64,000 nt of DNA from positions 1,240,001 to 1,304,000 of the forward strand of contig NC_089398.1 of the NCBI RefSeq assembly GCF_003171515.1, written 5' to 3'. A program made the translations under genes and the position numbers. Below, one piece after another: positions 22,532 through 32,249 of this stretch. Source of the stretch: Pyrenophora tritici-repentis. Its lineage: Eukaryota; Ascomycota; Dothideomycetes; Pleosporales; Pleosporaceae. Each line of letters opens with the position of its first letter. Positions within the stretch are counted from its first letter, which is position 1. The notes below the pieces were generated by a model. That model saw only the letters and a list, made by a program, of their open reading frames with translations, did no database searches and was not told the origin of the DNA.

Positions 22532-23744
22532 TCAAGTATCAGTGAGCTCACATTTGATAGTCCCGGCTTGCGTCAAGTTCCCTGGCGTGACGACTTCGGT
22601 CTTCTCTTCTTTTACTACCTTGCCATCACCTTTGACTGTGTTGCCGGTCTTGTCATTTGCAATCGAGGCTTCCCTGGTGTCTGCCCTCGATGATCCCACC
22701 ACCTCTCCTCGTAGAGCTAAGGTGTCCTTGGATTTAGGCGTACCATCAGCACCCCTCTTTGCAGGCGTTACCATTCCATTTGTTTTGTCCGTAGAAGGTA
22801 TTGGCGACGTTTCCTTCTTCTTCAAAATGTAGCGTTCCCTAGGCGGCATTTCTTTAACTCCAGTATTATATTTGAGCGATATCAGTAGATCTCTGAGAAA
22901 GAGATAATGTTTCTGCGCGACCCCAATCCATTCGTACAATTCGCCCTTTACCAGGGATTCATTTTTGAAATGAGTACAAACAAAACATCGCATGAACCAT
23001 TGGAGGTAGATGTTCCCTTCGTTGGTGAGCATTTTGTCCATGGCTGCAGGTGTGACCACGAGGGGGTTATCTGATCCCTCGAGGGTGTGATTGTAGAGTT
23101 TCTCCATAGCGTAGTTCTGGAAGTCAATGCACTCAAGTTTGGCTCCCAGAATCCAGTCAGCGGCGTAAGGATGTATAGCCGTGGGGTCAAGCTGGTCAGT
23201 CACACTCTCTTCCGAGGAACCTTTGACTATATATCATTAGTATGAATCCCGGCAAACTGTTAATGCAAACGTACACATCCAGTCAACGAAGCCGCTGAAC
23301 GTGATCGGGCTTGTATCTGGTAAAGCAACACTCATAGTTGGAGTATCTACAGCCATTTGCTTGCATTCCTTCTCTAGGAAAGGCGAGTGATGCGACAGCA
23401 AAGCCACAGACAGGCACCATTTTTGGCATCCCTCTTTATTGGAGCCTGATGCATCTTTCTTACCAACAGTTATCTCAACTGCTGGGCCTTGCAACCTACT
23501 CTGTTTTAGTGATGCCGGGTCAGATAAACATGACTTACAGTTCCATATGACTCCAGATAGCAGGGAATGCCCAATGTACTTCGGTATTCTCAGCCATGAT
23601 GCTGCTTTTGCGGGCTCCTCTAAACGTGGGTGTGATGACTGGTGTCGCTTTCGTTTCTACTGAAACTAGAAGCGGCGTCGACAGAACACGCTCCAGTCTT
23701 CCTCGAACGGGGCGAGCGCAAACAAATTCGATATCGTCACTCAT
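22532..23744 (-). CDS. BTB/POZ domain protein
   Basis: Three exons, 23744-23539, 23495-23275 and 23226-22532, give 373 aa. The second exon could instead start at 23498, adding one codon. The BTB fold runs about residues 70-190: VEITVGKKDASG, then LLSHHSPFLEKECK, a central loop with VALPDTSPITFSGFVDWM, then AADWILGAKLECIDFQNYAMEKLYNH. This order (strand, HSPFL helix, FxxFVxWM, helical pair) is typical of fungal BTB proteins, which often act as protein-interaction modules or Cullin-3 adaptors. No second domain is visible. The last 100 residues are Lys/Thr/Ser-rich and disordered. No specific partner can be named. Confidence 0.8.
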
Positions 23745-24095
23745 AGTGCGCATATCGCAATCCTGAAGAGAGCGAGAGGCGATGTGGCGCACGAATGTTG
23801 AGGTGAGATGAGGTGAGGTGAGGTGAGGGATGAAGAAAGAGCACCCGCCCTAGTGCAATGGGAAGGTGCGCTCGACCACGTGGAAATCGCATCGGCAAAC
23901 AGAGAAGCTGTATGTAGAGGTAAATCGGATAAAGCAATTGGCATACTAGTAACTACCACCAGAGAAAAGCATATGTACACTTACCAGACAAATACAACTG
24001 CACACCACCAACATACTCACAACACCCTCCTCAGCTCTTCTCCTCAGCTCTTCTCCTCAGCTCTTCTCCTCAGCTCTTCTCCTCAGCTCTTCTCC
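23745..24095. other. Intergenic region between BTB and PLP-homeostasis genes
   Basis: 351 bases. It holds the BTB promoter, a short GAGGT tandem repeat about 55 bases upstream of the BTB ATG, and most of a 13-bp minisatellite that starts in the neighbouring coding sequence. Confidence 0.6.
23800..23829. repeat. Short tandem repeat, GAGGT units
   Basis: About six copies of a GAGGT-like pentamer with one substitution, lying in the probable promoter or 5' leader of the BTB gene. Confidence 0.7.
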
Positions 24096-24113
24096 TCAGC
24101 TCTTCTCCTCAGC
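24026..24113. repeat. 13-bp minisatellite across a stop codon
   Basis: The unit TCAGCTCTTCTCC repeats exactly every 13 bases; CAG recurs at 24032, 24045, 24058, 24071, 24084, 24097 and 24110. On the minus strand the first copy encodes the last residues of the PLP-homeostasis protein (EEKS) plus its TGA stop at 24098-24096. The other copies lie in the 3' UTR. Confidence 0.95.
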
Positions 24114-24971
24114 CACATTCTCTTTAACAACAGCATCCTTCTTCTGCGGCCTCTCCCCAAAAATCTCGCTCCCTACCCTGACCTCATCACTACCCATTCG
24201 AATCGCGCCCTCAAAATCCGCACTCATACCCATACTTAATTCCAGTTGCCCTTCCTCCCAACCCAGCTCCTTGGCAACCTTATCCCTCGTCTCCCGTAGC
24301 GCCACAAAGTCCTCATTCTCGTTCTCCGGCGTTGTTGCTCTGCTCCTCGCAATCGCGCCAATAGTCATCAGACCCGAGAGTTGGAGATGTGGGCATTTCT
24401 CAATGATCTGTCTGCACAGTATGATGGCGTCTGAAGGCTCCACGCCAGATTTTTCCTTCTCGCCCGATGTGTTGACTTGAACCTTCACCCTGAGCTTTTC
24501 GGCGCTGTTGTCCTTTTCTAAGAGGGCCTTGCGTCCCTTTTCTAGCTCATTTGCCTTCTTTTCGCTATCCACACTGCTTACGCACCATAGATTTGGTATT
24601 TGCTCGGCCAGTTGCTTGCATTTGTTCGATTGGAGGCCGCCGATCATGTGCCATCGTATTGTGCGGGGTAGGAGTTTGGACTTCTCGATGAGTTCTTGGA
24701 CGTAGTTCTCTCCAAAGTGTGTATGTGTGGGGTCTGGCTGTTGGTGTAGAGCGAGGATGTCGTTTGCGGGCTTGAGTTTGGATACGGCTATAAGGCGCAC
24801 CTAATGTACTTTAGTATTTTGTTGGTAGTTTGGGTAAGTGGTAGGAAGAAGATGTGCAGTACTAACCTGCTTGTTGTCTTTGCTGGCCGCCTTGATACGC
24901 GAAGAGATCGTCGATATATTCTCTGCGAGCTGCTTCGCGCGTTGGGGGTTTATTCGCATGTCTTCGACCAT
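24096..24971 (-). CDS. Pyridoxal phosphate homeostasis protein (YggS/PROSC family)
   Basis: PLP-binding, alanine racemase-like fold protein that buffers free pyridoxal phosphate and supports amino acid balance; no catalytic activity is generally assigned. Exons 24971-24867 and 24800-24096 give 269 aa, slightly longer than bacterial members. The PLP lysine lies in RLIAVSKLKPANDI (about residues 37-50). Other family motifs are FGENYVQELIEKS, WHMIGGLQSNKCK, VSSVDSEKKA, VQVNTSGEKEKSG, LSGLMTIGA and LSMGMSADFEGAIRMGSDEVRVGSEIFG, which places the phosphate-binding end near residues 225-250. The intron has GTTAGT and ATTAG ends. The last 15 residues are a Lys/Glu-rich tail whose final codons lie inside the 13-bp minisatellite. 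Confidence 0.95.
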
Positions 24972-25282
24972 CGTTGACGTAGACTTATGGAGTTGTTCGC
25001 GCGTCTGACCCTGCGGCTCGCTTGAATCAATACGTCAGTTCGGCGTTAATTAAGGGATTATCTCCGCTTGGCACAAGCAGAAGGCGCCCACCTGGGTGAC
25101 ATGGAATACTTGACATCCCAGTACACAGACGTTACCATAGGCGCCAAACATGGCTATTGGGAATAAAATATTAGGGTCTACCCATATTGTCGCTGTCAAG
25201 TATTTCATGTCACTTAGGTGATCGTATGTCTCATTATCTTGTACTGTAACTAGTGGAAGCTTCATTGGAAACCAGCCAACAA
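24972..25282. other. Intergenic region
   Basis: 311 bases between the PLP-homeostasis start and the end of the hydrolase gene. It should contain the promoter of the former. I see nothing else. Confidence 0.5.
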
Positions 25283-26554
25283 TTACGGAGTGGCGGCGAT
25301 AGGATCTGGAGTCTTCCAAGCCTCGCTGACTCGCTGGAGCCATGTATTGCTCCCACCGAATTTTGGATCCAGTAAGAAATCATGCTCCGTGCCTTTCACA
25401 TCCTCAGTGCGATACTTGTAGCTTTGACTTGGCGTCCATATGCCTTTAAACCATTCCTTGCCCTTTTCACCCACAAGTTGGTCACTCTCGGCAGGGAAGC
25501 AGTCAATCATCCACACCTGGTTGCTCCCAGTCAATAGATTGTCGTCCATAATTGTCTTCGAAAGAAGCTGTACAGCGTCGTCAAAGTCATTCCAAGCAAT
25601 CCCGGATGAACACCATGGGACAGAACGCTTCAGAAATAGCTGCGTATCCATGGAGAAGCCCTCCACACTTTCAGCAAACATGAACTTAGATATATGCTTT
25701 CGCAACTCGTCTACGACCTGAGGATCGTCTAAAGCAAGGTCCTGTGAGCTCTCATGGGAGCTATTCGTGGTATCTCGTGAGCCACTACCAGAGGGCATGG
25801 TGAGTGTAACGGGAGCTGTAGCGCGATCTCCATGCTTCAATGAAGAGCTGATTCCGTTTACCATTGTGCCACTAAGACCGACCAATGGAATGACTTCCTG
25901 ATTGACGAATTTGACAAGCGACCCGAATTTTCCGATTAATGAAGCCGGAAGTAGCTGGGTGGCTAGCAAACCCGACATTCTTGAGTGCGTAGGATGGACC
26001 CATGGAGCAAACAAGCAGACATAGGGCTGCACGGGATGTAATAGATGGGGGTACGTGAGGAGGAAGTTCATGAGGTAGATGTCGCCTCCACTATGGCTGG
26101 CGATTGAAACATGGGAGATGTTCAGGTGAGCCAGAAGCTGGGGAATCATTTCTGTAAGAGTGAGCAACGTGTCTATACAAAGAATGTGGTTGTACTGACC
26201 AAGCCATGTCTGTATTCTCTTATCGGGCTCGACTGATTCACTACCACCTACGCCAGGCCGATCTGGATGGATAATTCTGACATGATGAGTCTTGGCCAGC
26301 TGGTCCAGGGGAGAATAGGACAAGCGAGTGCCAAACAGAGCTCCACAGAACAATACGACGGCATTGCTGTTGACATGTCCAAAATCGGAGTAAGATACAC
26401 GGTACGGCTTGCTTCTGTTGGTGTCGATATTTGGAGGAAGAACAAAGCTCCTGTGGAACCTTCGGTCACAAATAAATTCCAACACTCCCATCATGGAAGA
26501 TAACAGAAATGTGGCAGAAGTGGGTTGTGACGTGTAGGACGGTTCCACCAGCAT
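25283..26554 (-). CDS. Alpha/beta hydrolase fold protein
   Basis: Probable serine hydrolase of unknown substrate. The frame is open throughout, but 26199-26152 reads as a 48-base intron (GTCAGT donor, CTCTTACAG acceptor) whose removal joins IQTWL to EMIPQLLAHL, as expected for the helix before the nucleophile. The spliced product is 407 aa. Fold signals: strand AVVLFCGALFGTRLSY, then HHVRIIHPDRPGVGGSE, then the nucleophile elbow VSIASHSGGD (S-x-S-x-G, with Ser in place of the usual first Gly), and a C-terminal His candidate in GTEHDFLLDP. A disordered insert (SGSGSRDTTNSSHESSQD) lies in the cap region. Start Met1 or Met21/22 are both possible. No signal peptide or TM is obvious. Confidence 0.85.
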   Translation of the reverse strand: MLVEPSYTSQPTSATFLLSSMMGVLEFICDRRFHRSFVLPPNIDTNRSKPYRVSYSDFGHVNSNAVVLFCGALFGTRLSYSPLDQLAKTHHVRIIHPDRPGVGGSESVEPDKRIQTWLGQYNHILCIDTLLTLTEMIPQLLAHLNISHVSIASHSGGDIYLMNFLLTYPHLLHPVQPYVCLFAPWVHPTHSRMSGLLATQLLPASLIGKFGSLVKFVNQEVIPLVGLSGTMVNGISSSLKHGDRATAPVTLTMPSGSGSRDTTNSSHESSQDLALDDPQVVDELRKHISKFMFAESVEGFSMDTQLFLKRSVPWCSSGIAWNDFDDAVQLLSKTIMDDNLLTGSNQVWMIDCFPAESDQLVGEKGKEWFKGIWTPSQSYKYRTEDVKGTEHDFLLDPKFGGSNTWLQRVSEAWKTPDPIAATP

Positions 26555-27175
26555 TCTCTCGGTTCCTCAGCTTTGAGCGTGCCTATGCCAAGCATACAAG
26601 GCCACCACGGCTTATGGCAGGACGAGCACTATCGGCTTCGACGTAATGTCCTGCGACTTGACGTTATCGCACCTACAAATCTACTGATATTCTTGCACAT
26701 GACTAAATCAACGCTTCGAGTCAGTTAAACAAGGAGATCAGGGTTCGAGAAGAGCTTTAGTCAGGTGTACGAATGTTGCTGACATGCATGAAAGCAGAGA
26801 GCAAGACATGTGACGAACAAGTCGGAGTGAGAGGTGAGACTGAAGATGCAGTGTGCTTATGGGAGATTAGACGCGAATCGAAAAGGTGCTGGTCAAACTT
26901 ACGAGAACTTGCGGATGCAGGTAAGAGACAGCGCAAGGGTTGAGGAACGAACATCCGGCTGGGTTGCCCCACATGGCCAGGAAACATGTTCCCTCGCGCC
27001 TTGTCGTCCACACTTGTTATATACCAAATACTCATTGGAGCTAGGTATGAGCACAAAATGTACTCACGTGTCCTATTAGAGCATAGAATTACCCAGTTCT
27101 GGAATCTAGTACCTGCAGGAGCTCTGGGGTAATTTTCATACAGATTGCTTTAGATGGCCAAGGCGCCGTATAACC

Positions 27176-27189
27176 CCGGATTCATCCGG
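27176..27189. promoter_or_regulatory. CCG-N8-CGG palindrome, candidate zinc-cluster factor site
   Basis: Perfect 6-2-6 inverted repeat CCGGAT-TC-ATCCGG, 4 bases before a TATA-like box and about 160 bases before the epimerase ATG. Paired CGG/CCG triplets are the usual half-sites of dimeric Zn2Cys6 regulators. The bound factor is unknown. Confidence 0.4.
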
Positions 27190-27192
27190 AAT

Positions 27193-27199
27193 TATATAT
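27193..27199 (+). promoter_or_regulatory. TATA-like box of the aldose 1-epimerase gene
   Basis: TATATAT-like sequence about 150 bases upstream of the ATG at 27351. Confidence 0.45.
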
Positions 27200-27350
27200 G
27201 AGGGCAACGTTCCAGAAATGAGCGTGCATTTATTCCCGAGTAGATGTGTACCATCTCGGACTTGTAATGTATAAGATGCGTAGGTGCCGCAGGTGACCTT
27301 GTTTGCCTGTACGGTCGTTCTTTCTTCCTTCCAGCCCAGTCTCCCCAACC

Positions 27351-28644
27351 ATGAGGTATCTCCCCGTTCTTTTCGCCGCGTCAGCTGTAAGAGGTGCACT
27401 TGCACACCCAGGCGCTCCACACCCAGATGCGCAAGGAAGATACACGATTGAAGCCGAAGGGATCAAGGCGCAGTTCATTCCCTATGGTGCTACGCTTACC
27501 AACCTCTTTGTCAAAGGTAAGATCAAGATGACAGGTGGAACTACAGGTTCTAATTACATTGCAGACGCGGCGGGCAAGGAGTTGGACATTGTCCTAGGGT
27601 ACGACAACACGTCGTACTACCGTAAGCTGACAAGCCACGCAATTCATCCAACACCGTCTAACATGACCCAGCTGTTGATCCTGGACATCCCGTGTACAAT
27701 GCAATTCCTGGGAGATACGTCAACCGTATTGGTAATGGAGAATACACAATTGACAACGTCACCTACCACACCGAGAAGAACGACGGACCAAACACTCTGC
27801 ACAGTGGTACAAACAACTGGTCTTACAGGTTTTGGAACGTCAGTGCCGTGACCAAGGACTCGATCACGTTCTCCATCAAAGATGCCTCCAACTCGTCACT
27901 CGGCATGATAGGCCAGGTTGATGCGAGCGTCACGTACTCTGTCTCGAAGAAGAAGTGGCACATCTCCATGGATGCTCGGTCTGTGGACAATAAGACGCCT
28001 CTTATGCTGACACAGCATACCTATTTCCAGCTTGATGCTTTCAAGCGACCTGACAACCGCACAATCTGGAACCACACTGTGTACATGCCTGAGGCGAAGC
28101 GGGTGATAGTGGCCGATGCAAACGCGCTCCCCACAGGCGAGATTGCCCAGATCCCCGCTGGAGCCATTGATGACTTCTGGTCTGCGCCACACGAGCTTGG
28201 GTTTGCATCTGGAAATGCCGACTTTGAGAATCACTGCGGCAATGGATGCCACGGCTATAACGGCGCTTGGGCCTTCAACGAGAACAGGAACAAGAGCGCA
28301 ACGGTGCTGACGCTGGCGAGCAAGTTTAGCGGTATCCAGGCCAAGCTGAGGACCAACCAAGATGCTGTCGTGCTATACACTTGCAACTGGAACGACGGAA
28401 AGAGCGAATTCAAGAAGACTCAAGGTGTTGCGGGTCAGGACAAGTTCATCCCTCGCGATGGCTGCATTGCCATTGAGGCTCAAGACTACGTGAACGGTAT
28501 TAACCAGTGAGTACATGGTGACGTCGTGGATGGGCCAAGCTAATACTGTTGAACAGTCCAGAGTGGGGTCGCCTCAGCAAGCAGCTTTCCGGCCCTGGAG
28601 ACAAGTACCACTGGGAGTCATCGTGGGAATTTGGGACAATGTAA
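27351..28644 (+). CDS. Secreted aldose 1-epimerase (galactose mutarotase family)
   Basis: Catalyses interconversion of alpha and beta anomers of aldoses, here probably outside the cell. Exons 27351-27516, 27565-27621, 27672-28506 and 28557-28644 give 381 aa. A signal peptide is visible at residues 1-18 (MRYLPVLFAASAVRGALA). Family landmarks in order: FIPYGATLTNLFVKDAAGKE, LDIVLGYDN, GRYVNRIGNGEYTID, the catalytic His in NTLHSGTNNWS (about residue 118), the second His in LTQHTYFQLD, and the catalytic Glu in CIAIEAQDYVNG near residue 345. The C-terminus has WGRLSKQLSGPGDKYHWESSWEFGT. Several N-x-S/T sequons fit a secreted glycoprotein. The first two introns leave no stop in their host frame but break the domain, so removal is preferred. 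Confidence 0.93.
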
Positions 28645-29612
28645 AATCCAGTGGAGGTGGGCATTTGGGAGGGAGGAAATTGATGGGGCTAGCAGTAGGC
28701 AGCGCAAGGCCGAAAGTAGTAAGCATAATGTTACGCAGCCCCATGTTGACCAAGTTATTGTATCTGGAGCCCCGCATTCGGGCGGGGTGATTGTGTTCGC
28801 AAGTCGCCCAACTGTGTGCTGTAGTCGCCAACATAGGGACCAAGAAGCGCCGTCGGGCACAGCCAAAAAAGAAATTTCGTCCTGACGCATAGATGCGCAA
28901 GTGAAGCGGCCATGTTTGAAAGGCGGCGATTGCGCATGTGGGGAGGAAAGACTGTTCCTGGTATCGAGTGGCTAGGCGGCACAAGCTCCGGTGGCTAGTT
29001 GCATGGCTGCATACCTACATACTGGCCGCCAGCCTGTTTGTTGTCTTGTGCCTCACCCTCCAGCTATCGCGCAAAGTGGCCGTACAGTGTGAAGTACATG
29101 TAGTGAATGAAGTGCTGGGCTGAGATGACTGACAGCTGCGCCTGAAGCCTGATCTGAGCCCCCCATTCGGCCCTACCAGCCTTGATTCGCGATCCACACC
29201 TGCCTTGTTGCCGCCAAGCAACGACATCATCCCGGATTCCCTCATCACCACCAGCACTCGTCGCCAACGCTGCGCCCGACGATTGCACCTGCCCTACATC
29301 GTTGCCCATGTGCATCTTCGGTCGATCGCGACTGCCGGTACATTTTGGTCGCGTTTCCTGAGACGCGAATACTGGCGAGGGCCATCGACGGACGGCCAGG
29401 TTCCCCAGCATCCATGTCCTTGTGACACTCGCTATCTCCCACCAGACACCTCACCACCCTTCGCTCGCTAGTCGTCGCGATAACGACCTTGACCCTGTCT
29501 GACCAGACGGGGCCACCAGACTTGGGCATCATCGACGGCCCGCCTCGCAACAAGACGGGTGCGATCCGTCTGGACATCGACATCCCTATTCTGCAGTCCC
29601 TCGGTCCCCATC
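28645..29612. other. Intergenic region upstream of the Sip5-like gene
   Basis: About 970 bases. The second half is pyrimidine-rich and probably the promoter and 5' leader of the Sip5-like gene. No coding frame is convincing. Confidence 0.5.
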
Positions 29613-32249
29613 ATGGGCAACTCGCAGGGAAAAGAGTCGCAACCAGAGCGGAGAGGCCATGGCCGGCGTTCTAGTGCACACCAGCTCGCCTCTCCGACTA
29701 CAGCCGGCCCTGGCTCCTCGACACACGACCGGTCGGGGAACAATCCTTACGGCAACTCGAGAAGGGACAGAGGCAGCAGACCGGACCTGTCTTTCCTGGG
29801 AATTCGCACCGGCGACACTGCCGAACGCGATCCCGCTCTGGAGCCACGGCGAGAGACCAAGGCCGAACGGGAGGCCCGTAAGCTGGAACGAGAGCGAATA
29901 CTCCGGGCCCAGGAGCGGGAGAGAAGCTTGAAAGAGGAGGGCGTCGATGGCGGATATTTAGTCACCCTCGGCGTATACACAGGTCCCGAAGACTTCAGCA
30001 AACCAACAGTCCGCCAATTACAGGTATGGACGACCAACCAGCCCCGATGAAACGACACAATTACTGACTTGTGCTAGATTGAACGTCGACTTGCTCCCTT
30101 CTGGAGAGGCCTCGATGACCATGAAGACACATGGACCGAACACCAACTAGTCGAAGTTGTCAACGGCCGCCCGTTGCCCGCCGCAGATGCCATTCCTCCC
30201 GAAGAGCCGCCTCGCGTGAACGCCAGCCTCAGCACATCATGGAACCCCCGTGGCTCCGAGCCCAACTTGAACAAGCTCACGGTCCCCATGGGCTCCCGAT
30301 CCATGTCTCAAGAGCCGCAGCGTACGGGGGGCCTTTCGCCGTCGCAATCCACTTTCTCGTCGTCTACGTCACCAATGGAACAAAGTTCCTCCTCAACCCC
30401 ATTTTTCCGTGGACGCGCAAAGACTCTCGCATCTCTCGCCACCGGCTCTCGTAATGCTTCGCAAACCGAGATGGCCCCGCAAGAGATACAACTTCCCAAA
30501 GACCCGTATGTTAATGGCCAGCGAGTCGAGGCTTTCCTATACAAAAATGCCAGCGAGTGCCCCATTTGTTTCATGTACTACCCGCCACATCTAAACAGGA
30601 CACGGTGCTGCGACCAGCCCATTTGCTCCGAGTGCTTCGTTCAGATTAAGCGACCGGACCCACATCCCCCAGAGCACCATGGAGACGCTGGCGCCGATGC
30701 TTCCGCAAATACTGAGCCAGATGAAGAGATCCAATTGGTCTCGGAGCCAGCTGCATGTCCCTATTGCACACAAACCGAGTTTGGAGTGACCTATGAACCT
30801 CCACCGTTCAGACGGGGACTTGCCTACGCTGGCCAAACTACTATGACTAACGCAACATCGGCAATGTCATCCACATCCTCGTTGAACTCACCAACCTCAG
30901 GCGGGCCGGGGCGAAGAAGGGCTACGCTACTTGCAGTCACTGATAAGACTGTGATTACAACCGACATGGTGCGGCCAGATTGGGCCAAGAAGCTTGCCGA
31001 CGCGAAATCTCACGCTCTACGGAGGGCCGCTGCTGCCACTGCACTGCACAATGCCGCTTACATGATGGGTAATCTCCCACAGGGAGAAAGCCGTTTCGGT
31101 CTTGGCAGACGAAGACGAATGTTTGCGAGCGACAGTCCCGGTAGCAGTGGACACGGAACTCCACGGCGTGAAGGCGAAAGCTCTTCAGGTCAGCCAGGAG
31201 GCTCGAACGACCTGTTTCCCGCTCGTCTCAGCTCACGGAGGGGTAACAGACTTGACGATCTCGAAGATCTTATGATGATGGAGGCTATCCGACTTAGTCT
31301 GGCAGCTGAAGAGGAGCGGAAGAAGAAGGAAGAAAAAGATGCCGCTAAAGAGGCCAAGAAGGAAGGGAAGAAGAAGGCCAAGGAAATTAAGAAAGTTGCA
31401 AAGGCCCAACGCAACATTGGAAGTGGCTTCCACCCTATCGAGATTGGCGACACAGAAGACGCGGAAGCAGGCAGTTCAGCAGCGGCCGGCAAAGGCAAAG
31501 GTGTTGACCGTTCTGGTGGCGCCGGGGGATTCAACCCAATGTCGGAGCCGACGTCAACGATTAATAGCAGCACTTCCAAGGATGATTCGCAAAAGCATCT
31601 TGAGGTCAGCCGCGCGCAGATCCAACGAGAAACATCCGACCCAGGCGATACGTCACCTTTTGATCCATTCAATGAGCAGTCGCAGCATCGCTCAGTCTTG
31701 CGCAACCTCTCCAACGCCTCCTCGTCCGAGTCATCGTTTGCAGATTCCTGTCAAAACTCATCACGACAAGAGGGCCAGAATAGCCTTGCACCTGGGTCAT
31801 CTTACGCGCCTAGTCCGAATGCTTCGGGCGTGAATTTAAGCCAAGGCGAGACTCCACCCCAGGACACGACCGGCACGGAGTCAATGTTTAATTTCCAGAG
31901 TCTTACAAAGGCTCTGAATCCAGAGGGAGAACATAAAAATGAAAACAAGCCTCAGTATATTGAGGATGTCGGAGAGGCGGCTACAGAGTCGAAAACAAGT
32001 TATGTGAACGGCAAAGCGCCCGAGGCTCCAGCCGATGTAGAGACTAAGCCATCGGAGACGTTGGCTGATAGCACAATGACACTCAAGCCAAGCGAAGACG
32101 CGCCGAAGGAGTCTGATGCATACCAAGCAGACGATATCAGCCCGGCGCCACCTGTCCAATACGTTTCTGACGGCCACTCACATCTCGATCAAAAGCACGT
32201 CGGAGAAGTGAGCATGGTCCATGGCCTAAACCATGAGGCCACGCAATAG
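29613..32249 (+). CDS. SIP5: Sip5-like protein with zinc-finger-like Cys region
   Basis: Homologue of the fungal Sip5 family, named for interaction with the Snf1 kinase and Reg1 phosphatase regulator in yeast. Exons 29613-30023 and 30078-32249 give 860 aa. The N-terminus MGNSQGK fits N-myristoylation and membrane association. A charged helix ([21 protein letters not shown]) lies near residues 90-115. The conserved core is [37 protein letters not shown] (about 118-155), then [28 protein letters not shown] and [20 protein letters not shown] (about 280-335), a C2-x-C2-type zinc site, continued by a CPYC pair near 365. A Lys/Glu-rich helix with [26 protein letters not shown] lies near 500-530; [12 protein letters not shown] resembles a ubiquitin-interacting motif. 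The C-terminal third is disordered. Confidence 0.88.

Larger units (their letters stand above)
26555..27350. other. Intergenic region, promoter of the aldose 1-epimerase gene
   Basis: About 800 bases between two diverging genes. The last 180 bases contain a TATA-like box and a 14-bp palindrome. The minus-strand frame at 26757-27056 has no coding character that I trust. Confidence 0.5.

Noticed and set aside
24026..24113. Possible CRISPR-like array
   Set aside because: Direct repeats are contiguous with no spacers, and the genome is eukaryotic; it is a minisatellite.
26757..27056. 99-codon minus-strand frame
   Set aside because: Composition and lack of motifs suggest promoter sequence of the epimerase gene.
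31190..31714. 174-codon minus-strand frame with hydrophobic runs
   Set aside because: Antisense of the Lys/Glu-rich helix of the Sip5-like protein, which gives Phe/Leu-rich pseudo-TM segments.
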